A stretch of 36,797 bases of DNA from Hyphomicrobium sp. (GCF_020852195.1 NZ_JADZBI010000081.1:1-36797); one strand, 5' to 3'; shown: positions 7,898-14,619, counted from the stretch's first letter. Numbers and translations are program-made. The notes: generated by a model from the sequence alone, not told the origin.

Positions 7898-7952
7898 CCC
7901 TCTTTAGCGAGTTGTTTAACGTGGCTGCAAGCCGGCCGGCCAAATCACCACG
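7898..7952 (-). promoter_or_regulatory. SAM-II riboswitch aptamer upstream of metZ
   Basis: The - strand carries the hallmark SAM-II (SAM_alpha, metA motif) sequence: stem P1 CGTGG (7952-7948) pairs with CCACG (7924-7920). The loop has GTGATTTG and, before the closing strand, TTGCAGCC. After it come the conserved GTTAAACAACTCGCTAAAG and a GAGGG. This class binds S-adenosylmethionine in a pseudoknot and controls methionine genes in alphaproteobacteria. The aptamer ends with a Shine-Dalgarno-like AAAGAGGG, yet the metZ start is about 115 bases further on. Confidence 0.93.
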
Positions 7953-7973
7953 ATCCCGCGAAGCGTGCGGGAT
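7953..7973 (-). other. Hairpin at the 5' end of the metZ leader
   Basis: ATCCCGC (7973-7967) pairs perfectly with GCGGGAT (7959-7953) across seven bases, directly before the SAM-II aptamer. It would be among the first structures transcribed from the proposed promoter and could insulate or stabilise the leader. Confidence 0.55.
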
Positions 7974-7981
7974 AAGGCCCC

Positions 7982-8010
7982 GATTAGACCCTCCTGGCTC
8001 TTGGCGTCAA
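7982..8010 (-). promoter_or_regulatory. Probable promoter of metZ
   Basis: On the - strand TTGACG (8010-8005) and CTAATC (7987-7982) are separated by 17 bases, which fits the alphaproteobacterial housekeeping pattern TTGAC / CTATAT fairly well. A start about seven bases later would place the hairpin and the SAM-II aptamer at the very beginning of the transcript. Confidence 0.55.
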
Positions 8011-8134
8011 GGGGCGCTTATTTCTGGGGAACACTGGGGTAGCGTTACCGTTGAGCTACGGACCCTGCCGCGTCGCTGTCCTAAACTAACCACTTGATTG
8101 CGCAGAGTTGGCCAGGACAGGGGGCAAAGCATAC

Positions 8135-9304
8135 ATGGGATATATGTCCCGAGAGCCTGAACTATTTGACAATCTGCCGTCGCGGCGTCGGGCGGCAGTC
8201 CGCACTGGTGTTCTCCCTTGCCAAGCGATCGACAACTTAATCCGCACGGGCGAAGTCCTGTGCGACGAGGGGAGGCTCGACCTTAAGTCTCAGGTGCAAC
8301 CTGCGAGCCTGGACCTTCGCCTTGGGCCGATCGGTTATCGGATACGTGCGAGCTTCCTTCCGGGGCCCAATACCACCGTTACTAGCAAGTTGGATGAGCT
8401 TCAGCACAACGCGTTCTCGCTCGTAGACGGTGCAGTGCTTGAGACGAATTGTGTTTATCTAGTGCCGCTTATGGAGTCATTGCGTCTTCGCCAAGCGATC
8501 TCCGCTATAGCCAACCCAAAGAGTTCGACCGGCAGACTTGATGTATTTACGCGTTTGATAACAGACAATGGTGAGTCGTTCGATTATGTCCCAGCTGGAT
8601 ATGAAGGCCCGTTGTACCTAGAAATCTCTCCTCGGACCTTCAGTATTCTGGTCCATCAAGGTTCGCGGTTGAGCCAACTTAGGTTTTTGCGTCGAACGCC
8701 GAGGCAGCCGCGGGAGCAGCGGTTTATATCGGATGCGAGCTTACAAGCTCTTCACGGTCGCACACGGCTGGTCGATCTGGACGCAACATTTCGCGATGGG
8801 CTCAATCTGAGAGTCGACCTTACGCGGAAGTCGAAAAGTCCTGTGATCGGCTACAAGGCAAAGCGGTATGCGGGCGTAATCGACGTCGACAAGGTGGGTG
8901 GATACGACCACCGAAAATACTGGGATATAATTGATGATACGGATGGGGGTCGTCTAGTTCTAGACCCCCAGGAGTTTTATATCTTGGCGTCCAAAGAAGC
9001 GGTGTTGGTGCCTGAACAGTACGCAGCCGAGATGGCACCCTTTGACCCAATGATGGGTGAATACCGTGTGCACTACGCTGGTTTTTTTGATCCGGGTTTC
9101 GGCATCATAAATGGAAAGCCGGCAGGGGCTCGGGCGGTGTTGGAGGTTCGGAGCCTAGATATTCCGTTCATTCTTGAGGATGCCCAAATCATTGGGCGCC
9201 TGCTTTATGAGCGTCTCGCTGCTCCTCCAGCCCGGCTATACGGGTCTGGTATTGGCTCAAACTATCAAGGCCAGGGGCTGAAGCTCTCGAAGCATTTCAG
9301 ATAG
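8135..9304 (+). CDS. dcd: dCTP deaminase, two-domain (DCD) type, low GC
   Basis: This protein of 389 residues belongs to the long 2'-deoxycytidine 5'-triphosphate deaminase family, which feeds dUMP synthesis. Two dCTP-deaminase/dUTPase-like domains are visible. The first has NPKSSTGRLDVFTRL and then GYEGPLYLEISPRTF with GSRLSQLRF. The second has HYAGFFDPGFGI, RAVLEVRSLDIPFIL and IIGRLLYERL, where DPGF and the Glu of LEV match the active-site block. ATG 8135 has a run of G (8120-8124) ten bases before it; TTG 8108 and ATG 8144 are alternatives. Base use is unlike the neighbours: 27 of 60 bases are G or C at 8521-8580 and 28 of 60 at 8881-8940, against 43 of 60 at 5041-5100. It diverges from metZ. 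Confidence 0.85.
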   Translation: MGYMSREPELFDNLPSRRRAAVRTGVLPCQAIDNLIRTGEVLCDEGRLDLKSQVQPASLDLRLGPIGYRIRASFLPGPNTTVTSKLDELQHNAFSLVDGAVLETNCVYLVPLMESLRLRQAISAIANPKSSTGRLDVFTRLITDNGESFDYVPAGYEGPLYLEISPRTFSILVHQGSRLSQLRFLRRTPRQPREQRFISDASLQALHGRTRLVDLDATFRDGLNLRVDLTRKSKSPVIGYKAKRYAGVIDVDKVGGYDHRKYWDIIDDTDGGRLVLDPQEFYILASKEAVLVPEQYAAEMAPFDPMMGEYRVHYAGFFDPGFGIINGKPAGARAVLEVRSLDIPFILEDAQIIGRLLYERLAAPPARLYGSGIGSNYQGQGLKLSKHFR

Positions 9305-9362
9305 CAGGCGGGCTTCGGTCGCTGCGTGGAGGAGGGCACGGGGGTAATGCGGCCACGTGCTT

Positions 9363-9413
9363 GGATCCCGGCCGTCCATGCGTAGCATGGCTCCGCCATG
9401 ACGCCGGGATGAC
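9363..9413 (+). repeat. 51-base palindromic repeat, second copy
   Basis: It starts GGATCCCGGCC and ends GCCGGGATGAC, with CCATGCGTAGCATGG as the inner hairpin. It is the reverse complement of 4634-4684 with one difference. It forms an inverted pair with the repeat at 9468. No gene is supported between 9305 and 9546. Confidence 0.85.
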
Positions 9414-9467
9414 GGTTGGAGTGGCGGAGGTCGGTTGCGCTTCCACCGACGTCACTCGCTTCAGGAT

Positions 9468-9533
9468 GTCATCCCGGATAACGCTCCGGCTCTACGCGGC
9501 GCCGCTTCGCGCCGCTGCTTCGGCCGGGATGAC
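9468..9533 (-). repeat. Short form of the long palindromic repeat
   Basis: It begins GTCATCCCGG and ends CCGGGATGAC. From about 9484 to 9540 it matches 6500-6556 at all but three or four positions, including the flank AGGTGGA. As with metZ, it ends 14 bases beyond the stop of a - strand gene, here the ArsR-type regulator. Confidence 0.82.
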
Positions 9534-9546
9534 AGGTGGAGAGCGG

Positions 9547-9891
9547 TCAGGCGTTGCCGTCCGCGTCCGGGCATTGAAAGGGTTTGGCAGCCTTCAGGAT
9601 GGCGGTGACGACGCCGGGGAACCGCTGCTCGATCTCGTCCAGGCGCAGCGTGTTCACGACCTCCGTGCCGCGGCGCTCGGAGCAGATGAGCCCTGCTTCC
9701 CGCAAGATCTGAAAGTGATGAGACTGCGTAGACTTCGGCAGGTGCGCCGGGGCGGCGGCCGAGCAGTTGAGCGGGCAGTCGCCGGTGACGAGGCGGCGCA
9801 CGATCTCAAGCCGGACCGGATCGGCGAGCGCATAGAGCACGCTCTCCAATCGGAGCTCCTCGGGCTGGGGGTGCAGCAACGGTCTTTTCAT
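9547..9891 (-). CDS. ArsR-family helix-turn-helix regulator
   Basis: This is a 114-residue winged-helix repressor. ALADPVRLEIVRRLV (residues 21-35) is the typical first part of ArsR proteins, and KSTQSHHFQILREAGLI (53-69) is the recognition helix region, followed by the wing RRGTEVVNTLR. Four Cys are present (39, 43, 70 and one near the end); the pair in DCPLNC could sense a metal or a thiol oxidant, but no classical ELCVCDL metal site is seen. It diverges from an SDR oxidoreductase gene across about 160 bases that contain an inverted repeat, the usual arrangement for a local repressor. The inducer cannot be read from the sequence. Confidence 0.88.
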   Translation of the reverse strand: MKRPLLHPQPEELRLESVLYALADPVRLEIVRRLVTGDCPLNCSAAAPAHLPKSTQSHHFQILREAGLICSERRGTEVVNTLRLDEIEQRFPGVVTAILKAAKPFQCPDADGNA

Positions 9892-9927
9892 GGGTGGGAT
9901 ATGGCAGCGCTTCTGCCCTAATTCAAT

Positions 9928-9967
9928 AGTTCGAAACTCTTGAACTTCTGTGTTTCCACCCTATCTG
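9928..9967 (+). promoter_or_regulatory. Probable operator and promoter between arsR-type gene and SDR gene
   Basis: AGTTC (9928-9932) and GAACT (9942-9946) form an inverted repeat with nine bases between. A candidate -35, TTGAAC (9940-9945), overlaps the right arm, and TATCTG (9962-9967) lies 16 bases on as the -10 of the SDR gene. A repressor bound here would block the SDR promoter and probably its own. Confidence 0.45.
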
Positions 9968-10049
9968 ACGCTGCAGCCGGGGCCGATACGGCCGGCCCGG
10001 CCGCAGTGGGTTCCGGATCTATACACTTGAGGAATATGGAGAAAATTGT

Positions 10050-10820
10050 ATGGCACGTCCCCTTCAAGGCAAGACTGCGCTGGTTACGGGCGCGAGCCGC
10101 GGCATCGGCCGGGCGATTGCGGAGCGTTTGGCCTCTGACGGCGCGCTCGTCGCCGTACACTATGGAAAGAACCAGGCGGCCGCCAGAGAGACCGTCGAGG
10201 CCATTACCGGAGCCGGCGGCGGCGCGTTCGCCATCGGATCGGACCTGGCCGCCAAGGATGGCGTGAAGACGCTTTACGACGCCTTCGACACGGCCGTGCA
10301 GGCGCGTACGGGATCGAACCGGTTCGATATCCTCGTCAACAATGCGGCCATCGCGCCGTTCGCGACTTTCGAGGACACCACCGAGGCTGTGCTCGACGAG
10401 ATCTATACCGTCAACGTCAAGTCGCCGTTCTTCATCACGCAGGAAGGGGCCAAGCGGCTCAACGACGGCGGACGTGTCGTCTTCATCTCGAGCGGCGTCG
10501 TGCGCACGCCTTTTCCTGATGTCGCGGCTTATTCGGCGCTCAAGGCGCCGCTCGACAATCTCGTGAAGACGCTTGGTGTCGTGCTCGGCCCGCGTTCGAT
10601 CACCGTCAACGCGGTGTCGCCCGGCGCCACCGCGACCGACATGGGCGCGTTCCTGCAGGATCCCGCGATGGCGGAGGCGGTCAAGAGCCAGCAGGCGCTG
10701 AAGCGGATCGGCAAGGCCGACGACGTTGCCGATGTGGTGGCGTTCGTGGCGAGCTCGGATGCGCGCTGGGTGACCGGGCAGGTCATCGAGGCGTCGGGCG
10801 GAACAACGCTGACGTTTTAA
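10050..10820 (+). CDS. Short-chain dehydrogenase/reductase
   Basis: This is a classical NAD(P)-dependent SDR of 256 residues. The cofactor loop is TGASRGIG (residues 14-21), the NNAA motif follows in DILVNNAAIA, the catalytic Ser is in VFISSGVV and the catalytic Tyr and Lys are in YSALK. SPGATATDMG near residue 190 and the C-terminal WVTGQVIEASGG complete the pattern. The substrate cannot be told; many relatives are annotated as 3-oxoacyl-ACP reductase-like. The ATG at 10050 is preceded by GAGGAATATGGAG. It diverges from the ArsR-type gene, which probably represses it. The long inverted repeat begins 14 bases after its stop codon. Confidence 0.9.
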   Translation: MARPLQGKTALVTGASRGIGRAIAERLASDGALVAVHYGKNQAAARETVEAITGAGGGAFAIGSDLAAKDGVKTLYDAFDTAVQARTGSNRFDILVNNAAIAPFATFEDTTEAVLDEIYTVNVKSPFFITQEGAKRLNDGGRVVFISSGVVRTPFPDVAAYSALKAPLDNLVKTLGVVLGPRSITVNAVSPGATATDMGAFLQDPAMAEAVKSQQALKRIGKADDVADVVAFVASSDARWVTGQVIEASGGTTLTF

Positions 10821-10833
10821 GAGGACAAATCAG

Positions 10834-10959
10834 CCCCGGCCTTCGCCGGAGTGACGGAGCTTGCAGCCACCTGGCTTCCCCCCCCCCCCCTGTGTCCCCC
10901 AGAGGTGGCTGCTTCGCTATCTTTCCCCTAGCGCTCCGTCACTCTCGCCAAGGCCGGGG
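10834..10959. repeat. 126-bp imperfect inverted repeat with nested stem and C13 tract
   Basis: The outer arms 10834-10860 and 10933-10959 are 27 bases each and complementary at 24 positions. A nested perfect 10-bp stem, GCAGCCACCT (10863-10872) with AGGTGGCTGC (10903-10912), encloses a loop with 13 C in a row at 10878-10890. The outer arm contains the CCGGCCTTCGCCGG core of the other repeats. It lies between the converging SDR and dapE genes. Confidence 0.85.
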
Positions 10960-10982
10960 ATTCTCGCCTTTCAATGGGCAAT

Positions 10983-11027
10983 GCAGTGCCCCCTCACCCG
11001 GACGCGAGAGCGGCGCGGGTGCGGGGG
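10983..11027. repeat. Hairpin element sharing its start with the 23.9-kb element
   Basis: It begins GCAGTGCCCCCTCACCCGG, which equals 23933-23951 at 18 of 19 positions. CCCCCTCACCCG (10989-11000) can pair with CGGGTGCGGGGG (11016-11027) with one mismatch. It ends 11 bases beyond the dapE stop and may serve as a 3' end structure for the dap operon. Confidence 0.65.
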
Positions 11028-11038
11028 CGCGGAAGGCT

Positions 11039-12211
11039 CTACGCTTTGCTGCTGAAATAGCCGGCGAGAAAGCGCTCGTAGATGGCGGTCAGGCGCGCGA
11101 GATCGGCCAGCGGCACGTGCTCGTCGACGGCGTGGATGGTGGTGTTGACGAGGCCGAACTCGACCACTGGACAGAGATCCTTGATGAAGCGGGCGTCCGA
11201 TGTGCCGCCGCCGGTGGTGAGCGCGGGGCGCCGGCCAGTCTCCCCGGCGACGGCAGTGGCCAGCGTCTCGACCAGCACGCCAGGGCTGGTCAGGAACACG
11301 TCGCCGGTGCCGGAGAACGTGATGTCGTAGGCGGCGCCGACGGTGGTGGCCGCAGCGGCGGCCTGTTTGCGCACCCAGGCCTCGATGGTGTCGCGGCGCC
11401 AGGTGTCGTTGTAGCGGATGTTGACGGTGGCGTGCGCCTCGGCGGGGATGACGTTCGCGGCGTGGTTCGGCACCGAAAGAACGGTGATCTGCAGGTTCGA
11501 CGGCTCGAAGTGCTCGGTGCCGCGGTCGATCTCGGCGGAGCAGAGCCGGTCCAGGAGGCGCTCGAGCTTCGGAATCGGGTTGTCGGCCTTCTGCGGATAG
11601 GCGGCGTGGCCCTGGCGGCCGTGCACGACGATCTCGGCCGTCAGTGCGCCGCGGCGGCCGATCTTGATCTCGTCGCCGAGCGCGTTCGGGTTGGATGGCT
11701 CGCCGACGAGACAGGCGTCGAGCACCTCGCCGCGCGATCCCAGCCAGTCGATTAGCTTCGTGGTGCCGTTGATGGACGGGCCTTCCTCGTCGCCGGTTAT
11801 CAGGAACGAGATGGAACCGTTGAGCTTCCCGCTCGACGCGAGATGGCGCAGCGCGGCGGCAACGAAGCAGGCGATGCCGCCCTTCATGTCCACGGCGCCG
11901 CGGCCGTAGAGAATGCCGTCGCGGATCTCGCCGGAGAACGGCGGGGAGGTCCAGGCGGCGATGTCGCCGGGCGGTACGACGTCGGTGTGGCCGGCGAAGC
12001 AGAGATGCGGAGCGCTCGAGCCGAAACGCGCATAGAGGTTCTCGACGTCGGGCGTGCCCGGCTCGGTGAACGTCATGCGATGGCAGGTGAAGCCCGCGGG
12101 TGCGAGCACGCTTTCCAGTAGCGTCAGCGCGCCGCCTTCGTCGGGCGTTACGCTTTCGCAGCGGATCAGCGCCTGGGTCAGCGCAACGGGGTCCTTGGCG
12201 TCCAGGCTCAT
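11039..12211 (-). CDS. dapE: Succinyl-diaminopimelate desuccinylase
   Basis: This M20-family enzyme hydrolyses N-succinyl-LL-diaminopimelate to LL-diaminopimelate and succinate in the lysine and peptidoglycan precursor pathway. It is 390 residues. Metal-site motifs are FAGHTDVVPPGD, YGRGAVDMKGG and ITGDEEGPSINGT, with the His in HAVDEHVP near the end. GRRGALTAEIVVHGRQGHAAYP and RYNDTW are DapE-typical, which separates it from argE at 4754-5911. Its ATG overlaps the stop of the preceding membrane-protein gene as ATGA, so translation is probably coupled. Together with dapD it forms a three-gene operon; the hairpin at 10983-11027 follows its stop. Confidence 0.94.
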   Translation of the reverse strand: MSLDAKDPVALTQALIRCESVTPDEGGALTLLESVLAPAGFTCHRMTFTEPGTPDVENLYARFGSSAPHLCFAGHTDVVPPGDIAAWTSPPFSGEIRDGILYGRGAVDMKGGIACFVAAALRHLASSGKLNGSISFLITGDEEGPSINGTTKLIDWLGSRGEVLDACLVGEPSNPNALGDEIKIGRRGALTAEIVVHGRQGHAAYPQKADNPIPKLERLLDRLCSAEIDRGTEHFEPSNLQITVLSVPNHAANVIPAEAHATVNIRYNDTWRRDTIEAWVRKQAAAAATTVGAAYDITFSGTGDVFLTSPGVLVETLATAVAGETGRRPALTTGGGTSDARFIKDLCPVVEFGLVNTTIHAVDEHVPLADLARLTAIYERFLAGYFSSKA

Positions 12212-12936
12212 GCGTCGACCCTCGGTGCCAGCGCATCGCTTGCCGGGCGGGTCGGCAAGCGCTCCTGGATCAACTCGATCTTCTGCCAGATCTTCTGCGA
12301 CAGATGCGCGGTCAGCCGCTCGATGTCGCCCACGGCATCGACGATAGACGGGTCGCGGATCTTGTCGGCGAAGAGGGCCGCGACCTTGCTCGCGAGCGAT
12401 AGCAGCTCGGAGCAGTAGCCGAGATAGCGCAGGAGCTGGAACGGCGTCATGGTGCGGTCGGGCGAGGAGGACGTGCGCGGCGCGCCGAACGCGGTCGGGT
12501 CCTTGGTCAGCTGGTGCATGTCGATGACATGGATCAGCGAGCGCAGCTCGTGCAGGGCTTCGAGAGCCTGCTCCCGCCGCCAGCGGTTCTCGAGCGTCCA
12601 GAGATAGAGCGCGAGACCGCCGCAGACGATGAGCAGGCTCGTCGCGGCATCGATTGCCTGCACGATGCTGGTGAGCTCCGCCGAGGCTTCGAGCTTGAGC
12701 GCATGCCAAATCAGATACGCAACGAGTGCGCCTCCGATCAGAAGCACCACGCGAACGGATCGCATGACGTAGTTGGGTCCTGCGATGGCCGCGACTTTCG
12801 CCGAGGTCTCGCGCGCCATGACGGTCAGCTCGTCGCTGACACGCGACAGGCCCGAACCAGGGAAACGCTCGCTGATCCTCCGTTCGAGCTTTTCGAGCGT
12901 AGCGATGATCAGTGCCGGATCAAGGCTCTGATACAT
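12208..12936 (-). CDS. Uncharacterised two-TM membrane protein in the dap operon
   Basis: I cannot name this 242-residue protein. After a charged, probably helical N-terminal part (residues 1-55), hydrophobic segments lie at about 62-79 (VRVVLLIGGALVAYLIWHAL) and 97-114 (ATSLLIVCGGLALYLW). A cytoplasmic-looking helical half follows, with the distinctive stretch LRSLIHVIDMHQLTKDP (131-147) and later LLRYLGYCSELLSLASKVAALF (168-189, quoted in full only by position and key residues: paired Leu, Cys175). The gene begins 17 bases after dapD and overlaps dapE by four bases, so it is made with both enzymes. This may be only transcriptional convenience; a role in diaminopimelate metabolism is not shown. 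ATG 12936 has GGAG-like purines upstream on the - strand. Confidence 0.8.
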   Translation of the reverse strand: MYQSLDPALIIATLEKLERRISERFPGSGLSRVSDELTVMARETSAKVAAIAGPNYVMRSVRVVLLIGGALVAYLIWHALKLEASAELTSIVQAIDAATSLLIVCGGLALYLWTLENRWRREQALEALHELRSLIHVIDMHQLTKDPTAFGAPRTSSSPDRTMTPFQLLRYLGYCSELLSLASKVAALFADKIRDPSIVDAVGDIERLTAHLSQKIWQKIELIQERLPTRPASDALAPRVDA

Positions 12937-12953
12937 GAGCGCTCCTCTCCCGC

Positions 12954-13790
12954 CTAATCGCGCAGCAATTCGTTGATGGAGGTCTTGGAGCGGGTCTTCT
13001 CGTCCACGCGCTTGACGATGACGGCGCAGTAGAGGTTCGGGCCCGGCTCGCCGTTGGGCAAGGGCTTGCCAGGCATGGTGCCCGAGACCACCACCGAGTA
13101 GGGTGGCACGCGGCCGAAATGCTTCTCGCCCGTGGCGCGGTCGATGATGGTGGTGGAGGCGCCGAGGTAGACGCCCATGGAGAGCACCGAGCCCTCGCCG
13201 ACGATGACGCCCTCGGCCACCTCGGCGCGGGCGCCGATGAAACAGTTGTCCTCGATGATGACCGGGCCGGCCTGCAGCGGCTCCAGCACGCCGCCGATGC
13301 CGGCGCCGCCCGAGAGGTGGCAGTTCTTGCCGATCTGGGCGCAGGAGCCCACGGTGGCCCAGGTGTCGACCATGGTGCCGGAGTCGACGTAGGCGCCGAG
13401 GTTGATGAAGGAGGGCAGCAGCACCACGCCCGGCGCGATATAGGCCGATCGGCGCACATAGGAGCCCGGCAGCACGCGGAAGCCGCCCTTCTTGAAGTCG
13501 TCCTCGGTCCAGCCCGTGAACTTGGGCGGCACCTTGTCCCAGTAGACGGAGCCGGCCGGGCCGCCGGAGATGGGGCCCATGTCCGTCAGGCGGAACGATA
13601 GCAGCACGGCCTTCTTGAGCCACTGGTTGACGGTCCATGCGCCGTCCGTCTTCTCGGCGACACGGGCCTTGCCCTGGTCCAGGAGGTCGAGGGCCGTCTC
13701 GACGGCCTCGCGCACGGCGCCCTTGGTTGCCGAGGTCACGCTGTCGCGAGCGTCCCAGGCTGCCTCGATCGTCGTCTGAAGGTCGCTCAT
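12954..13790 (-). CDS. dapD: Tetrahydrodipicolinate N-succinyltransferase
   Basis: This 278-residue enzyme transfers succinyl from succinyl-CoA to tetrahydrodipicolinate, the first step of the succinylase branch to diaminopimelate and lysine. The N-terminal helical domain (residues 1-100, with AVLLSFRL) is followed by left-handed beta-helix hexapeptide repeats ([20 protein letters not shown] in part; [30 protein letters not shown]), and the C-terminal [20 protein letters not shown] is typical. The length is normal for the family. It is the first gene of the operon dapD / membrane protein / dapE. On the - strand AAGGGG lies before the ATG at 13790. The 200 bases upstream to the divergent gene at 13997 must hold its promoter. 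Confidence 0.95.
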   Translation of the reverse strand: MSDLQTTIEAAWDARDSVTSATKGAVREAVETALDLLDQGKARVAEKTDGAWTVNQWLKKAVLLSFRLTDMGPISGGPAGSVYWDKVPPKFTGWTEDDFKKGGFRVLPGSYVRRSAYIAPGVVLLPSFINLGAYVDSGTMVDTWATVGSCAQIGKNCHLSGGAGIGGVLEPLQAGPVIIEDNCFIGARAEVAEGVIVGEGSVLSMGVYLGASTTIIDRATGEKHFGRVPPYSVVVSGTMPGKPLPNGEPGPNLYCAVIVKRVDEKTRSKTSINELLRD

Positions 13791-13996
13791 GCTCGCTCTT
13801 GCCCCTTTTTCTCGTCCGGGAGGCGTTCATGGCGGCCCTGGCGGGGGCTGTCAATGATCAGGGGTCAGGTCGTGCAAGGGCAAACCTCACGTTAACGCGA
13901 TTGCTCTAGTCTTAGGGATGTGGCCGCCTCCGCGCGTTTGCGGCGGCGTCCACGCCCAGTCATTTCTTTTGTAATGCGTAGTGATGGGAGGTCCGC

Positions 13997-14488
13997 GTGC
14001 TTGGGTCTCAGGAGCTCGGAGCAAGAGGTCCGAGTGGTGTCGTGACGGCAGGTCCGTGGAGTACGCGTGACACCTTCATCGCCGAGACGGCGGTTACGAT
14101 CGATCGCCTGACGGCGAAGATCGAGCGGCTGGAGCGGCGCGAGGACGCGTTGGCACAGCGGGTGACCGAGCTGGCCGAGCACGCCCAGCAGGCGAGCCGC
14201 TTTCAGTCCCTTGCAGAAAGCCTCAGGAATTCAAGAGATTACAAGCTGGATGAGATGATCCGGCTGGTCAAGGACGTGCGCGGGCGCGTGGATGCGCTCG
14301 AAGGGCCGCGTCCCGACTACAACAACCTCACCCACAAGAGCTTCATCGCCATCGACCGCAAGCTCGCCGAGCTGTCCGCGGCCCAGGCGCGCGAGGCGGA
14401 CCGCGCGGGGCGGCTGCAACCCGGCAGCCTCGCCATCGGCTTCCTGGCGGCGACAGTCGTCGCCTCGCTCGTGGGGCTGATCTTCTAG
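13997..14488 (+). CDS. Uncharacterised coiled-coil protein with C-terminal membrane anchor
   Basis: I do not recognise this 163-residue protein. Residues 33-66 and 83-103 have heptad-like spacing of Leu, Ile and Val with many Glu and Arg, suggesting coiled coils (IDRLTAKIERLERREDALA, then MIRLVKDVRGRVDALEG). The last 20 residues (144-163) are a hydrophobic segment ending at the stop codon, so the protein is probably tail-anchored with its body in the cytoplasm. I chose the GTG at 13997 because GGGAGG stands five bases before it; GTG 14042 is an alternative. It is divergent from dapD and followed by repeats, with no partner gene. High GC codon use fits a native gene. Confidence 0.72.
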   Translation: MLGSQELGARGPSGVVTAGPWSTRDTFIAETAVTIDRLTAKIERLERREDALAQRVTELAEHAQQASRFQSLAESLRNSRDYKLDEMIRLVKDVRGRVDALEGPRPDYNNLTHKSFIAIDRKLAELSAAQAREADRAGRLQPGSLAIGFLAATVVASLVGLIF

Positions 14489-14556
14489 TCTTCCGAGACG
14501 GGTTTTCCTTGTGAGGTTACGCGAGGACCCCGCCGATGTGGCGTTCGTGGAAGCTT

Positions 14557-14585
14557 GCGTGGGTGCCGGCCTTCGCCGGCATGAC
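14557..14585 (+). repeat. 29-base palindromic repeat, copy 2 (identical form)
   Basis: It is identical over 29 bases to 4571-4599 and 18748-18776, with the TGCCGGC-CTTC-GCCGGCA stem. It forms an inverted pair with 14620-14646 across 34 bases. The space between the coiled-coil gene and tlpA (14489-14731) holds only this pair. Confidence 0.85.
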
Positions 14586-14619
14586 GGTGCTTGTGGCGAG
14601 CGGCATGCCTTCTTTCGAC

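Noticed and set aside
10878-10890. C13 tract as a phase-variation switch
   Set aside because: It lies outside any gene and is not placed within a recognisable promoter, so control by slippage is not supported.
4754-12211. argE and dapE as duplicates of one gene
   Set aside because: They share the M20 fold, but the metal-site contexts and C-terminal motifs fit two distinct enzymes.
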